Assembly (NCBI GenBank): GCA_024694625.1
Contig: JAILJP010000032.1
Location: 1 to 64,000, forward strand
Length of the DNA: 64,000 bases
Origin: Lachnospiraceae bacterium
Lineage (GTDB): Bacteria > Bacillota > Clostridia > Lachnospirales > Lachnospiraceae
Direction: 5' to 3'
The translations under genes and the position numbers were made by a program. Positions 27,025 through 34,194 of the stretch are shown piece after piece. Under the pieces are notes generated by a model. It did not search any database and was not told where the DNA came from. It worked only from the letters and a program-made list of their open reading frames with translations. Each line of letters starts with the position of its first letter. Within the stretch, counting starts at the first letter, position 1.

Positions 27025-27435
27025 ATGGAGCAACAGCAACCAGATCAGTATTACATACCAGACAATTATTCAGACGAACATCAATTCCGAGGGATACCTT
27101 ATAGGAATATCATAGAAGCGTTAATAGTGGTTTATGTATTCTACAAATTGATACAAGCAACACCATTTGTATTATCCATACGCCTTACAGCAGTTCTAAT
27201 TGTATGTGGTGGCTTGGGCGTGTTCTTTTTAATTGGAATTAAAGGAGAAAGCGTGACGCAATTCTTTTTATCATTTTTAAAGTATAGAGAGAATAAAAAG
27301 ACATATCACCTTAGACCAGTAGGATATAAAACAGCGAAAGAAAAGAAACGTGAGGATAAAAATGATAAGTTTAAAAAAGCAATCAAAGGAAGTAAAGAAA
27401 AAGTCAAAGAAATCACAGGCATCTTCAGAACTTAA
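27025..27435 (+). CDS. PrgI-like conjugation membrane protein
   Basis: 136 residues. The opening YYIPDNYSDEHQFRGIPYRNIIEA and two adjacent membrane helices (about residues 33-70) resemble the PrgI-type inner-membrane proteins of Gram-positive conjugation operons, which usually precede the VirB4-like ATPase. The C-terminus is very Lys-rich (KEKKREDKNDKFKKAIKGS). AGGAGG precedes the ATG. Its 3' end overlaps a short ORF that looks like the beginning of the ATPase, but the rest of the transfer region is missing, so it is a remnant. Confidence 0.6.
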   Translation: MEQQQPDQYYIPDNYSDEHQFRGIPYRNIIEALIVVYVFYKLIQATPFVLSIRLTAVLIVCGGLGVFFLIGIKGESVTQFFLSFLKYRENKKTYHLRPVGYKTAKEKKREDKNDKFKKAIKGSKEKVKEITGIFRT

Positions 27436-27493
27436 TAACCCAAAAAATGAAGTGGATGAGTTCTTTGGTGATAAGGTGATGTATTATATTTAG
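27362..27493 (+). pseudogene. Truncated start of a VirB4-like conjugation ATPase (probable)
   Basis: 43 codons overlapping the end of the PrgI-like gene in another frame. The product begins MISLKKQSKEVKKKSKKS and stops at YYI. Lys-rich starts that overlap prgI are usual for the VirB4-type ATPase, which normally exceeds 600 residues. Only position and composition support this; there are too few residues for a firm assignment. Confidence 0.4.
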
Positions 27494-27543
27494 TTGTTAG
27501 AATGTTATTTACCTACATTGATTTATTAATTATAGTAAACTTC

Positions 27544-27582
27544 TTTCATTTTGAGACAATTCATTTTGAGATTATTGGTTCC
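27544..27582 (-). repeat. Right copy of 39-bp inverted repeat
   Basis: The plus strand starts TTTCATTTTGAGAC and ends ATTGGTTCC. It is the inverted partner of 13749-13787 and ends 15 bases before the second nrdG. A further partial copy of the motif (TCATTTTGAGA) lies inside it at 27561-27571. Confidence 0.7.
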
Positions 27583-27597
27583 TCTATATTTATAATT

Positions 27598-28122
27598 ATG
27601 AAGTACAGTACGATTAAATACAGAGATATTGCAAACGGAGAGGGCGTGAGAAACGTCCTTTTTGTTTCCGGTTGCACCCATCATTGCAAAGGTTGCTTTC
27701 AACCTCAGACATGGGATTTTGATTATGGCGATGAATGGGAGGAAAACATTCAGGAGGAATTTCTGAATCAATGTGAACCTTCCTTTATTGAGGGAGTGAC
27801 CTTCCTGGGAGGGGAACCCATGGAGGAAGTAAACCAAAAAGGATTGTTGCCTTTGGCAAAAGCCTTTAAGCAAAGGTTCCCGGAAAAAACCATTTGGTGT
27901 TTTACCGGATATACCTTGGAGGATGATTTGTTGAAGGAAGATGGAAAAGCACATTTTTCCACAACGGAGGAGTTTTTATCCCTGATTGATGTTTTAGTGG
28001 ACGGGGAATTTGTATTGGAGAAAAAAGATATTACCCTTCAGTTTCGAGGAAGCAGTAATCAGCGTATCCTGGAAAGAAATGATAAGGGAGAATGGGTTAC
28101 CTGGAGTAAAAAAATGAGATAA
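27598..28122 (+). CDS. nrdG: NrdG activating protein, probable displaced host copy (NrdG2)
   Basis: 174-residue radical SAM activase with CTHHCKGC, FQPQTWDFDYG and GGEP motifs. Base composition matches the host genes rather than the island. There is no ribosome binding site before the ATG at 27598 (the preceding bases are CTATATTTATAATT) and no clear promoter. An in-frame ATG at 27502 would add 32 hydrophobic residues not found in NrdG. I infer that this was the original partner of nrdD and lost its upstream signals when the island inserted; it may be poorly expressed. A terminator follows. Confidence 0.9.
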   Translation: MKYSTIKYRDIANGEGVRNVLFVSGCTHHCKGCFQPQTWDFDYGDEWEENIQEEFLNQCEPSFIEGVTFLGGEPMEEVNQKGLLPLAKAFKQRFPEKTIWCFTGYTLEDDLLKEDGKAHFSTTEEFLSLIDVLVDGEFVLEKKDITLQFRGSSNQRILERNDKGEWVTWSKKMR

Positions 28123-28125
28123 ATG

Positions 28126-28162
28126 GGGGCTGTCCGACATTCAATTCGGAGCCTCTATTTTT
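28126..28162 (+). terminator. Terminator after nrdG2
   Basis: GGCT...CCGA and TCGG...AGCC with a 2-base bulge, followed by TATTTTTG. Confidence 0.65.
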
Positions 28163-28257
28163 GTGCCCTTTTTGTGCCTCTTTTGTAACCGTTTTGTGTC
28201 TTTGGGGATGCTAGAATACACACAACAATGTAGGTGTGTATCAAGAGAGGAAGTTTT

Positions 28258-28467
28258 ATGAAACAGCTGAAATATTTTATAAAATTAAGTGTTCCATTTT
28301 TCGCAATTGGTATGACAGTGGTTGCGGGGGTTGTTCTTTTGTTTATGATGCCTGTTATGGCGCCTTCGATTGTTGCATCCGGGGCAACCGGTGTACCGTC
28401 TTACTACATTGTAGCAATGGGCGGGATAACTGCATTGCCTTTGATTTATGCGTTGAAGCGAAGATAA
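28258..28467 (+). CDS. Small membrane protein of unknown function
   Basis: 69 residues starting at the ATG at 28258, which follows AGAGGA by about 7 bases. Two hydrophobic segments are visible: VPFFAIGMTVVAGVVLLFMM and YYIVAMGGITALPLIYAL, with basic residues at both ends, so a two-helix hairpin in the membrane is likely. It is flanked by terminators and is therefore probably its own unit. Not recognised as a known family. Confidence 0.65.
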   Translation: MKQLKYFIKLSVPFFAIGMTVVAGVVLLFMMPVMAPSIVASGATGVPSYYIVAMGGITALPLIYALKRR

Positions 28468-28498
28468 TAGCTACGGGAATTTTATCAATATAGCCGCT

Positions 28499-28533
28499 GG
28501 GAGTCTCATTGGAAGGAGGCTCCCTTTTGTTTT
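28499..28533 (+). terminator. Terminator after the small membrane protein gene
   Basis: GGGAGTCTC and GAGGCTCCC (one G-U pair) followed by TTTTGTTTT. Confidence 0.9.
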
Positions 28534-28539
28534 GCCGTT

Positions 28540-28567
28540 TTGCAATTTGAAGGCAATGGTTTAAAAT
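28540..28567 (+). promoter_or_regulatory. Possible promoter of the two-component operon
   Basis: TTGCAA, 16 bases, TAAAAT, with a 75-base leader to the response regulator. Confidence 0.45.
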
Positions 28568-28641
28568 ATAGTCATGATTTAAGGTAACTTTTAGGTTAGG
28601 GGTATAAGATATTAGTTACTATACAAGAAAAGAGGGATATT

Positions 28642-29319
28642 ATGAGACTGTTATTGGCCGAAGATGAAAAAGAAATGTCAAACGCAATTGTAGCGGTGTT
28701 AAAACATAATCATTATTCTGTTGATGCGGTATTTGATGGAGAAGAGGCCCTGGACTATCTTGATACAGAATTATATGATGCAGCAATTTTGGATATTATG
28801 ATGCCGAAAAAAGACGGGATTTCCGTTTTAAAGGAAATTCGACAAAAAGGTTTGGACATACCTGTGATTTTACTGACGGCGAAGTCGGAAGTGGATGACC
28901 GCGTAGAAGGTTTGGATGCAGGGGCGGATGATTATCTTACCAAGCCTTTTGCAATGAAGGAGCTTTTGGCACGAATCCGTTCCATTACCAGACGTCAGGG
29001 AGAAGTGAAGGACAATATCCTCACATTTTCCAATTTGAAACTGGACAGGGCTACATTTTTAATGTCTACGGAACAGGATTCCGTACGATTGGCAAACAAG
29101 GAATTTCAAATGCTGGAAATGCTTTTGCAAAATCCCGGCCAGATTATTTCCACCGAACAGTTTATGGATAAAATCTGGGGATATGATTCGGAAACAGAGT
29201 TAAATGTGGTTTGGGTATATGTATCTTACCTGCGAAAGAAACTTTCCAAAATCGGTGCAAAGGTAAATATTAAAGCAGCCCGTGGTGTAGGTTATTTGGT
29301 GGAGACGGAAGATGATTAA
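28642..29319 (+). CDS. OmpR-family response regulator
   Basis: 225 residues. The receiver domain has phosphoacceptor D51 in AAILDIMMPKKDG, the acidic pair near residues 7-8 and the conserved Lys in LTKPF. The C-terminal winged-helix DNA-binding domain ends in VWVYVSYLRKKL...ARGVGYLVE. It overlaps the histidine kinase start by 8 bases, so the two are translationally coupled partners. The signal and targets cannot be read from the sequence. AGAGGGAT-type ribosome site before the ATG. Confidence 0.94.
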   Translation: MRLLLAEDEKEMSNAIVAVLKHNHYSVDAVFDGEEALDYLDTELYDAAILDIMMPKKDGISVLKEIRQKGLDIPVILLTAKSEVDDRVEGLDAGADDYLTKPFAMKELLARIRSITRRQGEVKDNILTFSNLKLDRATFLMSTEQDSVRLANKEFQMLEMLLQNPGQIISTEQFMDKIWGYDSETELNVVWVYVSYLRKKLSKIGAKVNIKAARGVGYLVETEDD

Positions 29320-30565
29320 AAGCCTTCGGAAAAAATTTATAGCGATTACCATGGTTTCGGTTTTTGTTGTGCTTACACTTTTAATCGGATCCATCGATAT
29401 ATTAAATTATTATAATGTGCGACAAAACATTTCCTTGGAAATGTCTCTTTTGAAAACCTATGGGGGAGATTTGACCTCCATGAAAAAAGAAAGAGGAATG
29501 CGTCCGGAAATGGGAGGAGAGCAGGGAAAAATCAATTCTGAGACTCCTTTTTCCATTCGATATTTTACGGTGACGTTGAACTCTGACGGTACGGTAGATG
29601 CGGTAAACACAAATGATATCGCTGCGGTTTCTGAGATGGAGGCGCGCTCCATTGCTAAGCTTTTGCAAAGCAGTGGGAAGACCAAGGGTTTTTATGACGA
29701 TTATGCCTATGAAACCATTACGGTGGAAACTTCTTCGGGAGAAGAGGGAGAGATGTACATTTTCATGAATTGCAGAGAAGAGCTGTCTTCCTTTAGAAGT
29801 TTTCGGAATATCAGTTTGGGGATCAGCTTTATCGGTTTGGTTTTGGTGTTTGTATTGGTGGTGCTTCTATCCAAAATTGCCACAAAACCTGTAGCGGAAA
29901 GTTATGAAAAACAAAAGCATTTTATTACGGATGCTTCTCATGAAATAAAGACACCGCTGGCCATTATTGAAGCGGATACAGAAGTGCTGGAAATGACGGA
30001 AGGGGATAACGAGTGGCTGAAAAGTATTCGAAACCAAATCAGTCGTTTGTCCTCTCTGACGGAGAAGCTGGTATTTTTGTCACGAATGGATGAAGAAAAC
30101 ACGAAGCTGGAAATGCGGGAGTTTTCTCTATCCCAAACCGTCTCTGAAGTGACGGAATCCTTCCTCCCCGTGGCAAAGGCAAAGGGGAAAGAATTGACAA
30201 TGGAAATTGAACAAAACGTTTTACTTCACGGAAATGAGGGGACGATTTCCCAATGCATTTCTCTTTTGGTGGATAACGCCATGAAGTATTCTGATGAAGT
30301 TGGAAAAATATCCGTATCCTTGAAGACGGTGGCAAAGAATAAAAAACAAATCAGTGTCTATAATACGGTGGATGAAATTGCCGTTGGAAATCATGATGTG
30401 CTATTTGAACGGTTTTATCGTTCGGATGCTTCTAGAAGCACCAAAACCGGAGGGCATGGAATCGGTCTTTCTGTGGTAAAGGCGATTGTGAATGCTCACA
30501 AAGGAAAAGTGACGGCAGAAAGTAAAGACGGAACCTCCATTGAATTTCGAATGATTTTGCCTTAA
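29312..30565 (+). CDS. Membrane sensor histidine kinase
   Basis: 417 residues. TM1 is at about residues 10-32 and TM2 at about 167-188; the extracytoplasmic loop of about 130 residues is the likely sensor and shows no known domain. The H-box DASHEIKTPL places phospho-His at 210. The N-box (LLVDNAMKYSD) and G-box (GGHGIGLSVVKAI) complete a standard HATPase. No clear HAMP domain separates TM2 from the dimerisation helix. It pairs with the upstream regulator. Confidence 0.93.
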   Translation: MIKSLRKKFIAITMVSVFVVLTLLIGSIDILNYYNVRQNISLEMSLLKTYGGDLTSMKKERGMRPEMGGEQGKINSETPFSIRYFTVTLNSDGTVDAVNTNDIAAVSEMEARSIAKLLQSSGKTKGFYDDYAYETITVETSSGEEGEMYIFMNCREELSSFRSFRNISLGISFIGLVLVFVLVVLLSKIATKPVAESYEKQKHFITDASHEIKTPLAIIEADTEVLEMTEGDNEWLKSIRNQISRLSSLTEKLVFLSRMDEENTKLEMREFSLSQTVSEVTESFLPVAKAKGKELTMEIEQNVLLHGNEGTISQCISLLVDNAMKYSDEVGKISVSLKTVAKNKKQISVYNTVDEIAVGNHDVLFERFYRSDASRSTKTGGHGIGLSVVKAIVNAHKGKVTAESKDGTSIEFRMILP

Positions 30566-30640
30566 AAGAAGACGCTCAAAGTTGCGATGTGTGCTAGAAT
30601 AGATATGTAAGAAGTATTTTTTGCATAGGAGGATGAGGAT

Positions 30641-31123
30641 ATGACATATGCAGAATTGGTAAAACAGGTGAAGAAAAATATCAAGGTTTCCGACAAGACG
30701 CTGGCAAAGAATCACTTCGCTGTGGAGTTTGATATCCAGGGAGAAGGAGAGGGCGCATTTTATGTGGAGTTCTTTGACGGTAAAGTGGATGTGGAACCCT
30801 ACGAATACTATGATTACGATATTCGTATTCGTACCGATGCTGCTACCGCCTTGGAATTAACCGGCGGTAAATTGGATTTTGAGAAAGCTCTTTTGACTGG
30901 TCGATTATCGGCAGAAGGAAAGGTAGACCGACTGACAAATTTGGGACGTGTGCTGAAAAAGGATTCCAAAAAGATTTCTAAAAAAGAAGATCCCAAGAAG
31001 ATTTCAAAGAAGACGGAGCCGAAGAAAATTTCCAAAAAGCCTGCTGCTAAATCCATAGGGACAAAGAAAGCTACAAAGGCAATCGGAGCGAAAAAGACAG
31101 CCGGACACATTACGGCAAAATAG
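30641..31123 (+). CDS. SCP2 sterol-carrier-like domain with Lys-rich tail
   Basis: 160 residues. Residues 1-105 match the SCP2 fold, a small lipid-binding cup (FDIQGEGEGAFYVEFFDGKV, then GGKLDFEKALLTGRLSAEG). Residues 106-160 are a histone H1-like basic tail with PKKISKK repeated three times, then KKATKAIGAKK. The tail could bind nucleic acid, anionic lipid or polymer. It lies alone between the two-component operon and a terminator. AGGAGG-like bases precede the ATG. Function unknown beyond the domain. Confidence 0.75.
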   Translation: MTYAELVKQVKKNIKVSDKTLAKNHFAVEFDIQGEGEGAFYVEFFDGKVDVEPYEYYDYDIRIRTDAATALELTGGKLDFEKALLTGRLSAEGKVDRLTNLGRVLKKDSKKISKKEDPKKISKKTEPKKISKKPAAKSIGTKKATKAIGAKKTAGHITAK

Positions 31124-31135
31124 AATAAAACCATA

Positions 31136-31191
31136 AAGCCCCTTTTGAAATGTCAAATCAATTTGTTTGATGTTTCGAAAGGGCTTTTTTG
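31136..31191 (+). terminator. Terminator after the SCP2-like gene
   Basis: A long hairpin, AAGCCCCTTTTGAAA opposite TTTCGAAAGGGCTT, followed by TTTTTT. The remaining 170 bases to the next gene hold no feature I can support. Confidence 0.88.
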
Positions 31192-31363
31192 TGCTGAAAA
31201 GACAGAAGAACCGTCCTTAAGTATCAGTTGTGTAAAATTAAATGAAAAGATGAAAATTATTCATAGTCCCAAAGGGGAAAATGTGGACGAATGAGGTTGA
31301 TTTGTACAGAAAAAATGATTATGATTCATAATTGTCTCGAAAAAAAGTGACAGGAGGATTGTT

Positions 31364-33406
31364 GTGAAAAAAAGTGATGATAAGAGTACTTCTGTAAAGA
31401 GAAGTTCGATTAATGCTAAGATTACAGTATTTTTTGTAATTATTCTTGTGCTGAGTATTTTGATTACAGAGGGTATTGCAATTACAAGAAGTAAGTCAAT
31501 GATTACAAAGTTGATTGACTCTACATTAAAGAATGAAGTGTCCACCGACGCAGGTGAGATTAACAGAGAATTGAATTCCACTTTCTACTATTTAAATGGA
31601 ATTGCTGATTCTGTTGAAAGTGTAAGTTTTGCTTCAAATGAAGATTTGATGGCATATCTTCAAGGTACCATTAACCGTTATGATATGATTCCTACCGGTG
31701 CTTACATCGCCTTAAATGACGGAACATTTTTGTATCCTGCAGATGCTTCTTTGGCAGATGGATTCGATGCGACGCAAAAAGACTGGTATAAGCAGGCCCT
31801 TGGCTATGACAATAACTGGTTTTACTTCTATGATGTTCCTTATTTTGATACGGCGACAGGAGATTTGTGTGCAACCGTTATCCGTCACATTCATTTAAAA
31901 GACGGAAGAGAAGGCTGCTTTGCTGCAGATTTGATGATGGCAACAGCACAGGCTTCCTTAAGTGAAGTTCAGCTTTATGAAAGCGGAAAAGCGATGATGG
32001 TTACTGCAGATGGTTTGATTTTGTCCTATGAAAACAGCGAAGCTTGCGGTTCAAACCTCAGTGATTTTGCTGATGATAAGTTTTTAACCGGCGTTTCCGA
32101 AATGCTTTCTGCAGAAGACGGAGACGTAAAGACAGTTTCTGCCGGCGAAAAATACTATATGAGTTCTTCTACCATTTCCGGTACGGATTGGAAGGTAATT
32201 ATTTATGCAAAACAGTCAGAAGTAATGGCTGAATTAAATACCTTGATTTTGATGTTGATTGTATTCTCCTTGATTGCGGTCGTTGTGGTAATTTTGGTAA
32301 TGAGTCAGTTGTTGAAGAGAATGATCAAAACACCGGTTACTTCTTTAACTTCAAATATTGAAAAGATTGCCGGCGGTGATTTTACCGTAGATATTACTTC
32401 TCAGGGTAACGATGAAATCGCTGTTATGAATTCTGCCATGGGAGATTTTGTTTCCTCTATGCGTGGAACCTTAGCTGATATTAAAGATACTGCAGGAAAC
32501 TTGATGTCAGATGCCAACGATTCCAAAACAACAGCAGAATCTTTGGAGATGGCTGCAAACAATCAGTCTGAGTCTATGGATCAGATCCGTGGTACTGTAG
32601 AGAATTTGGCAGATGCCGTAACAGAAGTAGCAGAAAGCGCAACCACTTTGGCACAGACCGTAACAGATGTTACAGAAGGTGAAAAGAAGGTTGAAGAAGC
32701 AATGCAAGCCCTTGTAGTGAAGGCAAACAGCGGACAGAAGGATATGCAGACCGTATCTGAAGGTATGGATGATGTGGTCAATGCCATGGGCGATATGTCC
32801 GATGCAGTAGCCAGCGTGGATGATGCTGCAGATCGAATTACAGAAATCGTAGATATGATTAACTCCATTTCTTCCCAGACAAATCTGTTGTCTTTGAATG
32901 CTTCTATTGAAGCTGCAAGAGCTGGAGAAGCAGGAAGAGGATTTGCTGTAGTTGCATCAGAAATTGGTGACTTGGCGAAAAACTCCGCAGATGCTACAAA
33001 TCAGATTGCGGAAATCATTAAAGATATGTCTACCAGAGTAAAATTGCTTTCTGAAAAATCAGAAACAAACTCTGAGTTAATTAACAACAGTGTGGGCTAT
33101 GTTACTGCTGCAGCGGAAACCTTCCGTGAAATTACCGTAGAACTTTCCGATGCATCTGATACTTTGTCTGTAATGGCAACACAGATGGCTACAGTAAATG
33201 ATGTGGCAACCAGTATGGCTTCCATTTCAGAAGAACAGTCTGCTGCTACTCAGGAAATCGCTTCCAATGTGGAATTGGTAACAGAAGCAGCAAAGGGTGT
33301 TGCAACTTCCAGTGAAACAGTAGCAAATGCAGCTAACTCTGTAGCAGATGCAGTAGACGTTATTCACCAGAATTTGGAAAGATTTACGATTCAGGAAGAA
33401 GCGTAA
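31364..33406 (+). CDS. Methyl-accepting chemotaxis protein
   Basis: 680 residues. TM1 is at about 20-42, followed by a dCache-type periplasmic ligand domain (about 50-285: [25 protein letters not shown]), TM2 at about 290-312, HAMP, and a long coiled-coil signalling domain with the hairpin tip [30 protein letters not shown]. The receptor signals through CheA/CheW to the flagella encoded in part at 9.3-11.3 kb. The GTG start at 31364 follows AGGAGG. The ligand cannot be predicted. It is monocistronic with a strong terminator. Confidence 0.95.
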   Translation: MKKSDDKSTSVKRSSINAKITVFFVIILVLSILITEGIAITRSKSMITKLIDSTLKNEVSTDAGEINRELNSTFYYLNGIADSVESVSFASNEDLMAYLQGTINRYDMIPTGAYIALNDGTFLYPADASLADGFDATQKDWYKQALGYDNNWFYFYDVPYFDTATGDLCATVIRHIHLKDGREGCFAADLMMATAQASLSEVQLYESGKAMMVTADGLILSYENSEACGSNLSDFADDKFLTGVSEMLSAEDGDVKTVSAGEKYYMSSSTISGTDWKVIIYAKQSEVMAELNTLILMLIVFSLIAVVVVILVMSQLLKRMIKTPVTSLTSNIEKIAGGDFTVDITSQGNDEIAVMNSAMGDFVSSMRGTLADIKDTAGNLMSDANDSKTTAESLEMAANNQSESMDQIRGTVENLADAVTEVAESATTLAQTVTDVTEGEKKVEEAMQALVVKANSGQKDMQTVSEGMDDVVNAMGDMSDAVASVDDAADRITEIVDMINSISSQTNLLSLNASIEAARAGEAGRGFAVVASEIGDLAKNSADATNQIAEIIKDMSTRVKLLSEKSETNSELINNSVGYVTAAAETFREITVELSDASDTLSVMATQMATVNDVATSMASISEEQSAATQEIASNVELVTEAAKGVATSSETVANAANSVADAVDVIHQNLERFTIQEEA

Positions 33407-33449
33407 TTCCAATCTTATGTTCCAATAGATTAAAAAGAATATGATTTTT

Positions 33450-33508
33450 ACGGACCCTTTGGGCGTGGTGCCAGTGGATGGCATTGCTGCAAGGGTCCGT
33501 TTTTTATT
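33450..33508 (+). terminator. Terminator after the chemotaxis receptor gene
   Basis: ACGGACCCTT and AAGGGTCCGT, with an inner GTGCCA/TGGCAT stem, followed by TTTTT. Confidence 0.9.
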
Positions 33509-33518
33509 TGAAAATAGG

Positions 33519-33546
33519 TTGACAGACATAAAAATCGTGATACAAT
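33519..33546 (+). promoter_or_regulatory. Promoter of the metal-resistance operon
   Basis: TTGACA, 16 bases, TACAAT. Predicted start near 33553, inside the operator. Confidence 0.8.
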
Positions 33547-33550
33547 GAAT

Positions 33551-33570
33551 ATATGAACAGATATTCATAT
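33551..33570 (+). promoter_or_regulatory. ArsR/SmtB-type operator
   Basis: ATATGAA, 6 bases, TTCATAT, an inverted repeat typical of ArsR-family metal sensors and overlapping the transcription start. A second palindrome TTCATATGAA lies at 33580-33589. Confidence 0.75.
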
Positions 33571-33605
33571 GAAAGAGTTTTCATATGAATGGAAAGGAAG
33601 GTAGT

Positions 33606-33965
33606 ATGGCAATACAAGATGTAGAACATTGCGAGTGCTCAGAAATTCATCAGAACACCATAGAACAGGTGCTAGAACAGATGCCGGATGAAGACGTGCT
33701 TTATGATTTGGCAGAGCTATTTAAGGTCTTTGGTGATTCCAGCAGAATTCGAATTTTATTTGCACTTTATGGGGCGGATATTTGTGTTTGCGATTTGGCA
33801 GAAACTTTAAATATGACCCAATCGGCGGTGAGTCATCAGCTGAAGATTTTGAAACAGTCCAAGCTGGTGAACAGTCGAAGAGAAGGAAAGCAGGTTTATT
33901 ATTTTTTGGCGGATGATCACGTACGACGCATCATCGCCCAAGGAATGGAACATGTGACAGAATAG
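33606..33965 (+). CDS. ArsR/SmtB-family metal-responsive repressor
   Basis: 119 residues. A winged helix-turn-helix (LAETLNMTQSAVSHQLKILK) follows the ICVCDL segment, a possible alpha-3 metal site. The last helix carries D-x-H-x10-H-x2-E (DDHVRRIIAQGMEHVTE), the alpha-5 zinc site of SmtB and CzrA. N-terminal CEC may add ligands as in CadC. It should repress the operon through the adjacent operator and release on Zn, Cd or Pb. The ATG at 33606 follows AAGGAAGG; the ATG at 33585 lies in the second palindrome. Confidence 0.92.
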   Translation: MAIQDVEHCECSEIHQNTIEQVLEQMPDEDVLYDLAELFKVFGDSSRIRILFALYGADICVCDLAETLNMTQSAVSHQLKILKQSKLVNSRREGKQVYYFLADDHVRRIIAQGMEHVTE

Positions 33966-33976
33966 GAGGAACTATT

Positions 33977-34192
33977 ATGAAAAAGAAATTTAAATGTGAA
34001 GTAGATTGCGCAAACTGCGCTGCAAAAATGGAAGATGCAGGTAAAAAGGTAGAGGGTGTGTTGGATTTGAACATTAATTTTATGACCCAGAAGTTTACCT
34101 TGGAAGCAGAGGAAGATAAGTTCCAACAGGTATTGGATGAAGTGGTTAAGATCTGTAAAAAAGTTGAACCGGATTTTGAAATTGAGGTATAA
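33977..34192 (+). CDS. Heavy-metal-associated (HMA) domain protein
   Basis: 71 residues with the ferredoxin-like HMA fold and metal motif VDCANCAAKMED. It lies 3 bases before a P-type ATPase that lacks its own N-terminal HMA domain, so it probably acts as a separate metal-delivery chaperone. AGGAGG precedes the ATG. Confidence 0.9.
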   Translation: MKKKFKCEVDCANCAAKMEDAGKKVEGVLDLNINFMTQKFTLEAEEDKFQQVLDEVVKICKKVEPDFEIEV

Positions 34193-34194
34193 CC

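Larger units (their letters stand above)
13749..27582. mobile_element. AT-rich integrated island between nrdD and the second nrdG
   Basis: The boundaries are set by a 39-bp inverted repeat (13749-13787 and 27544-27582). Inside lie a replacement nrdG, a Tn554-like recombinase quartet, a zinc-ribbon nuclease, a serine resolvase, a secreted protein, a toxin-antitoxin-like locus and conjugation remnants. Codon use is clearly AT-richer than in flanking genes. It may be composite, since it holds both tyrosine and serine recombinase systems, two broken genes and a truncated conjugation module. The exact ends and the crossover site are not proven. Confidence 0.65.

Noticed and set aside
27502..27597. 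Upstream start for the second nrdG
   Set aside because: It would add 32 hydrophobic residues not seen in NrdG and crosses the right inverted repeat; weak ribosome site.
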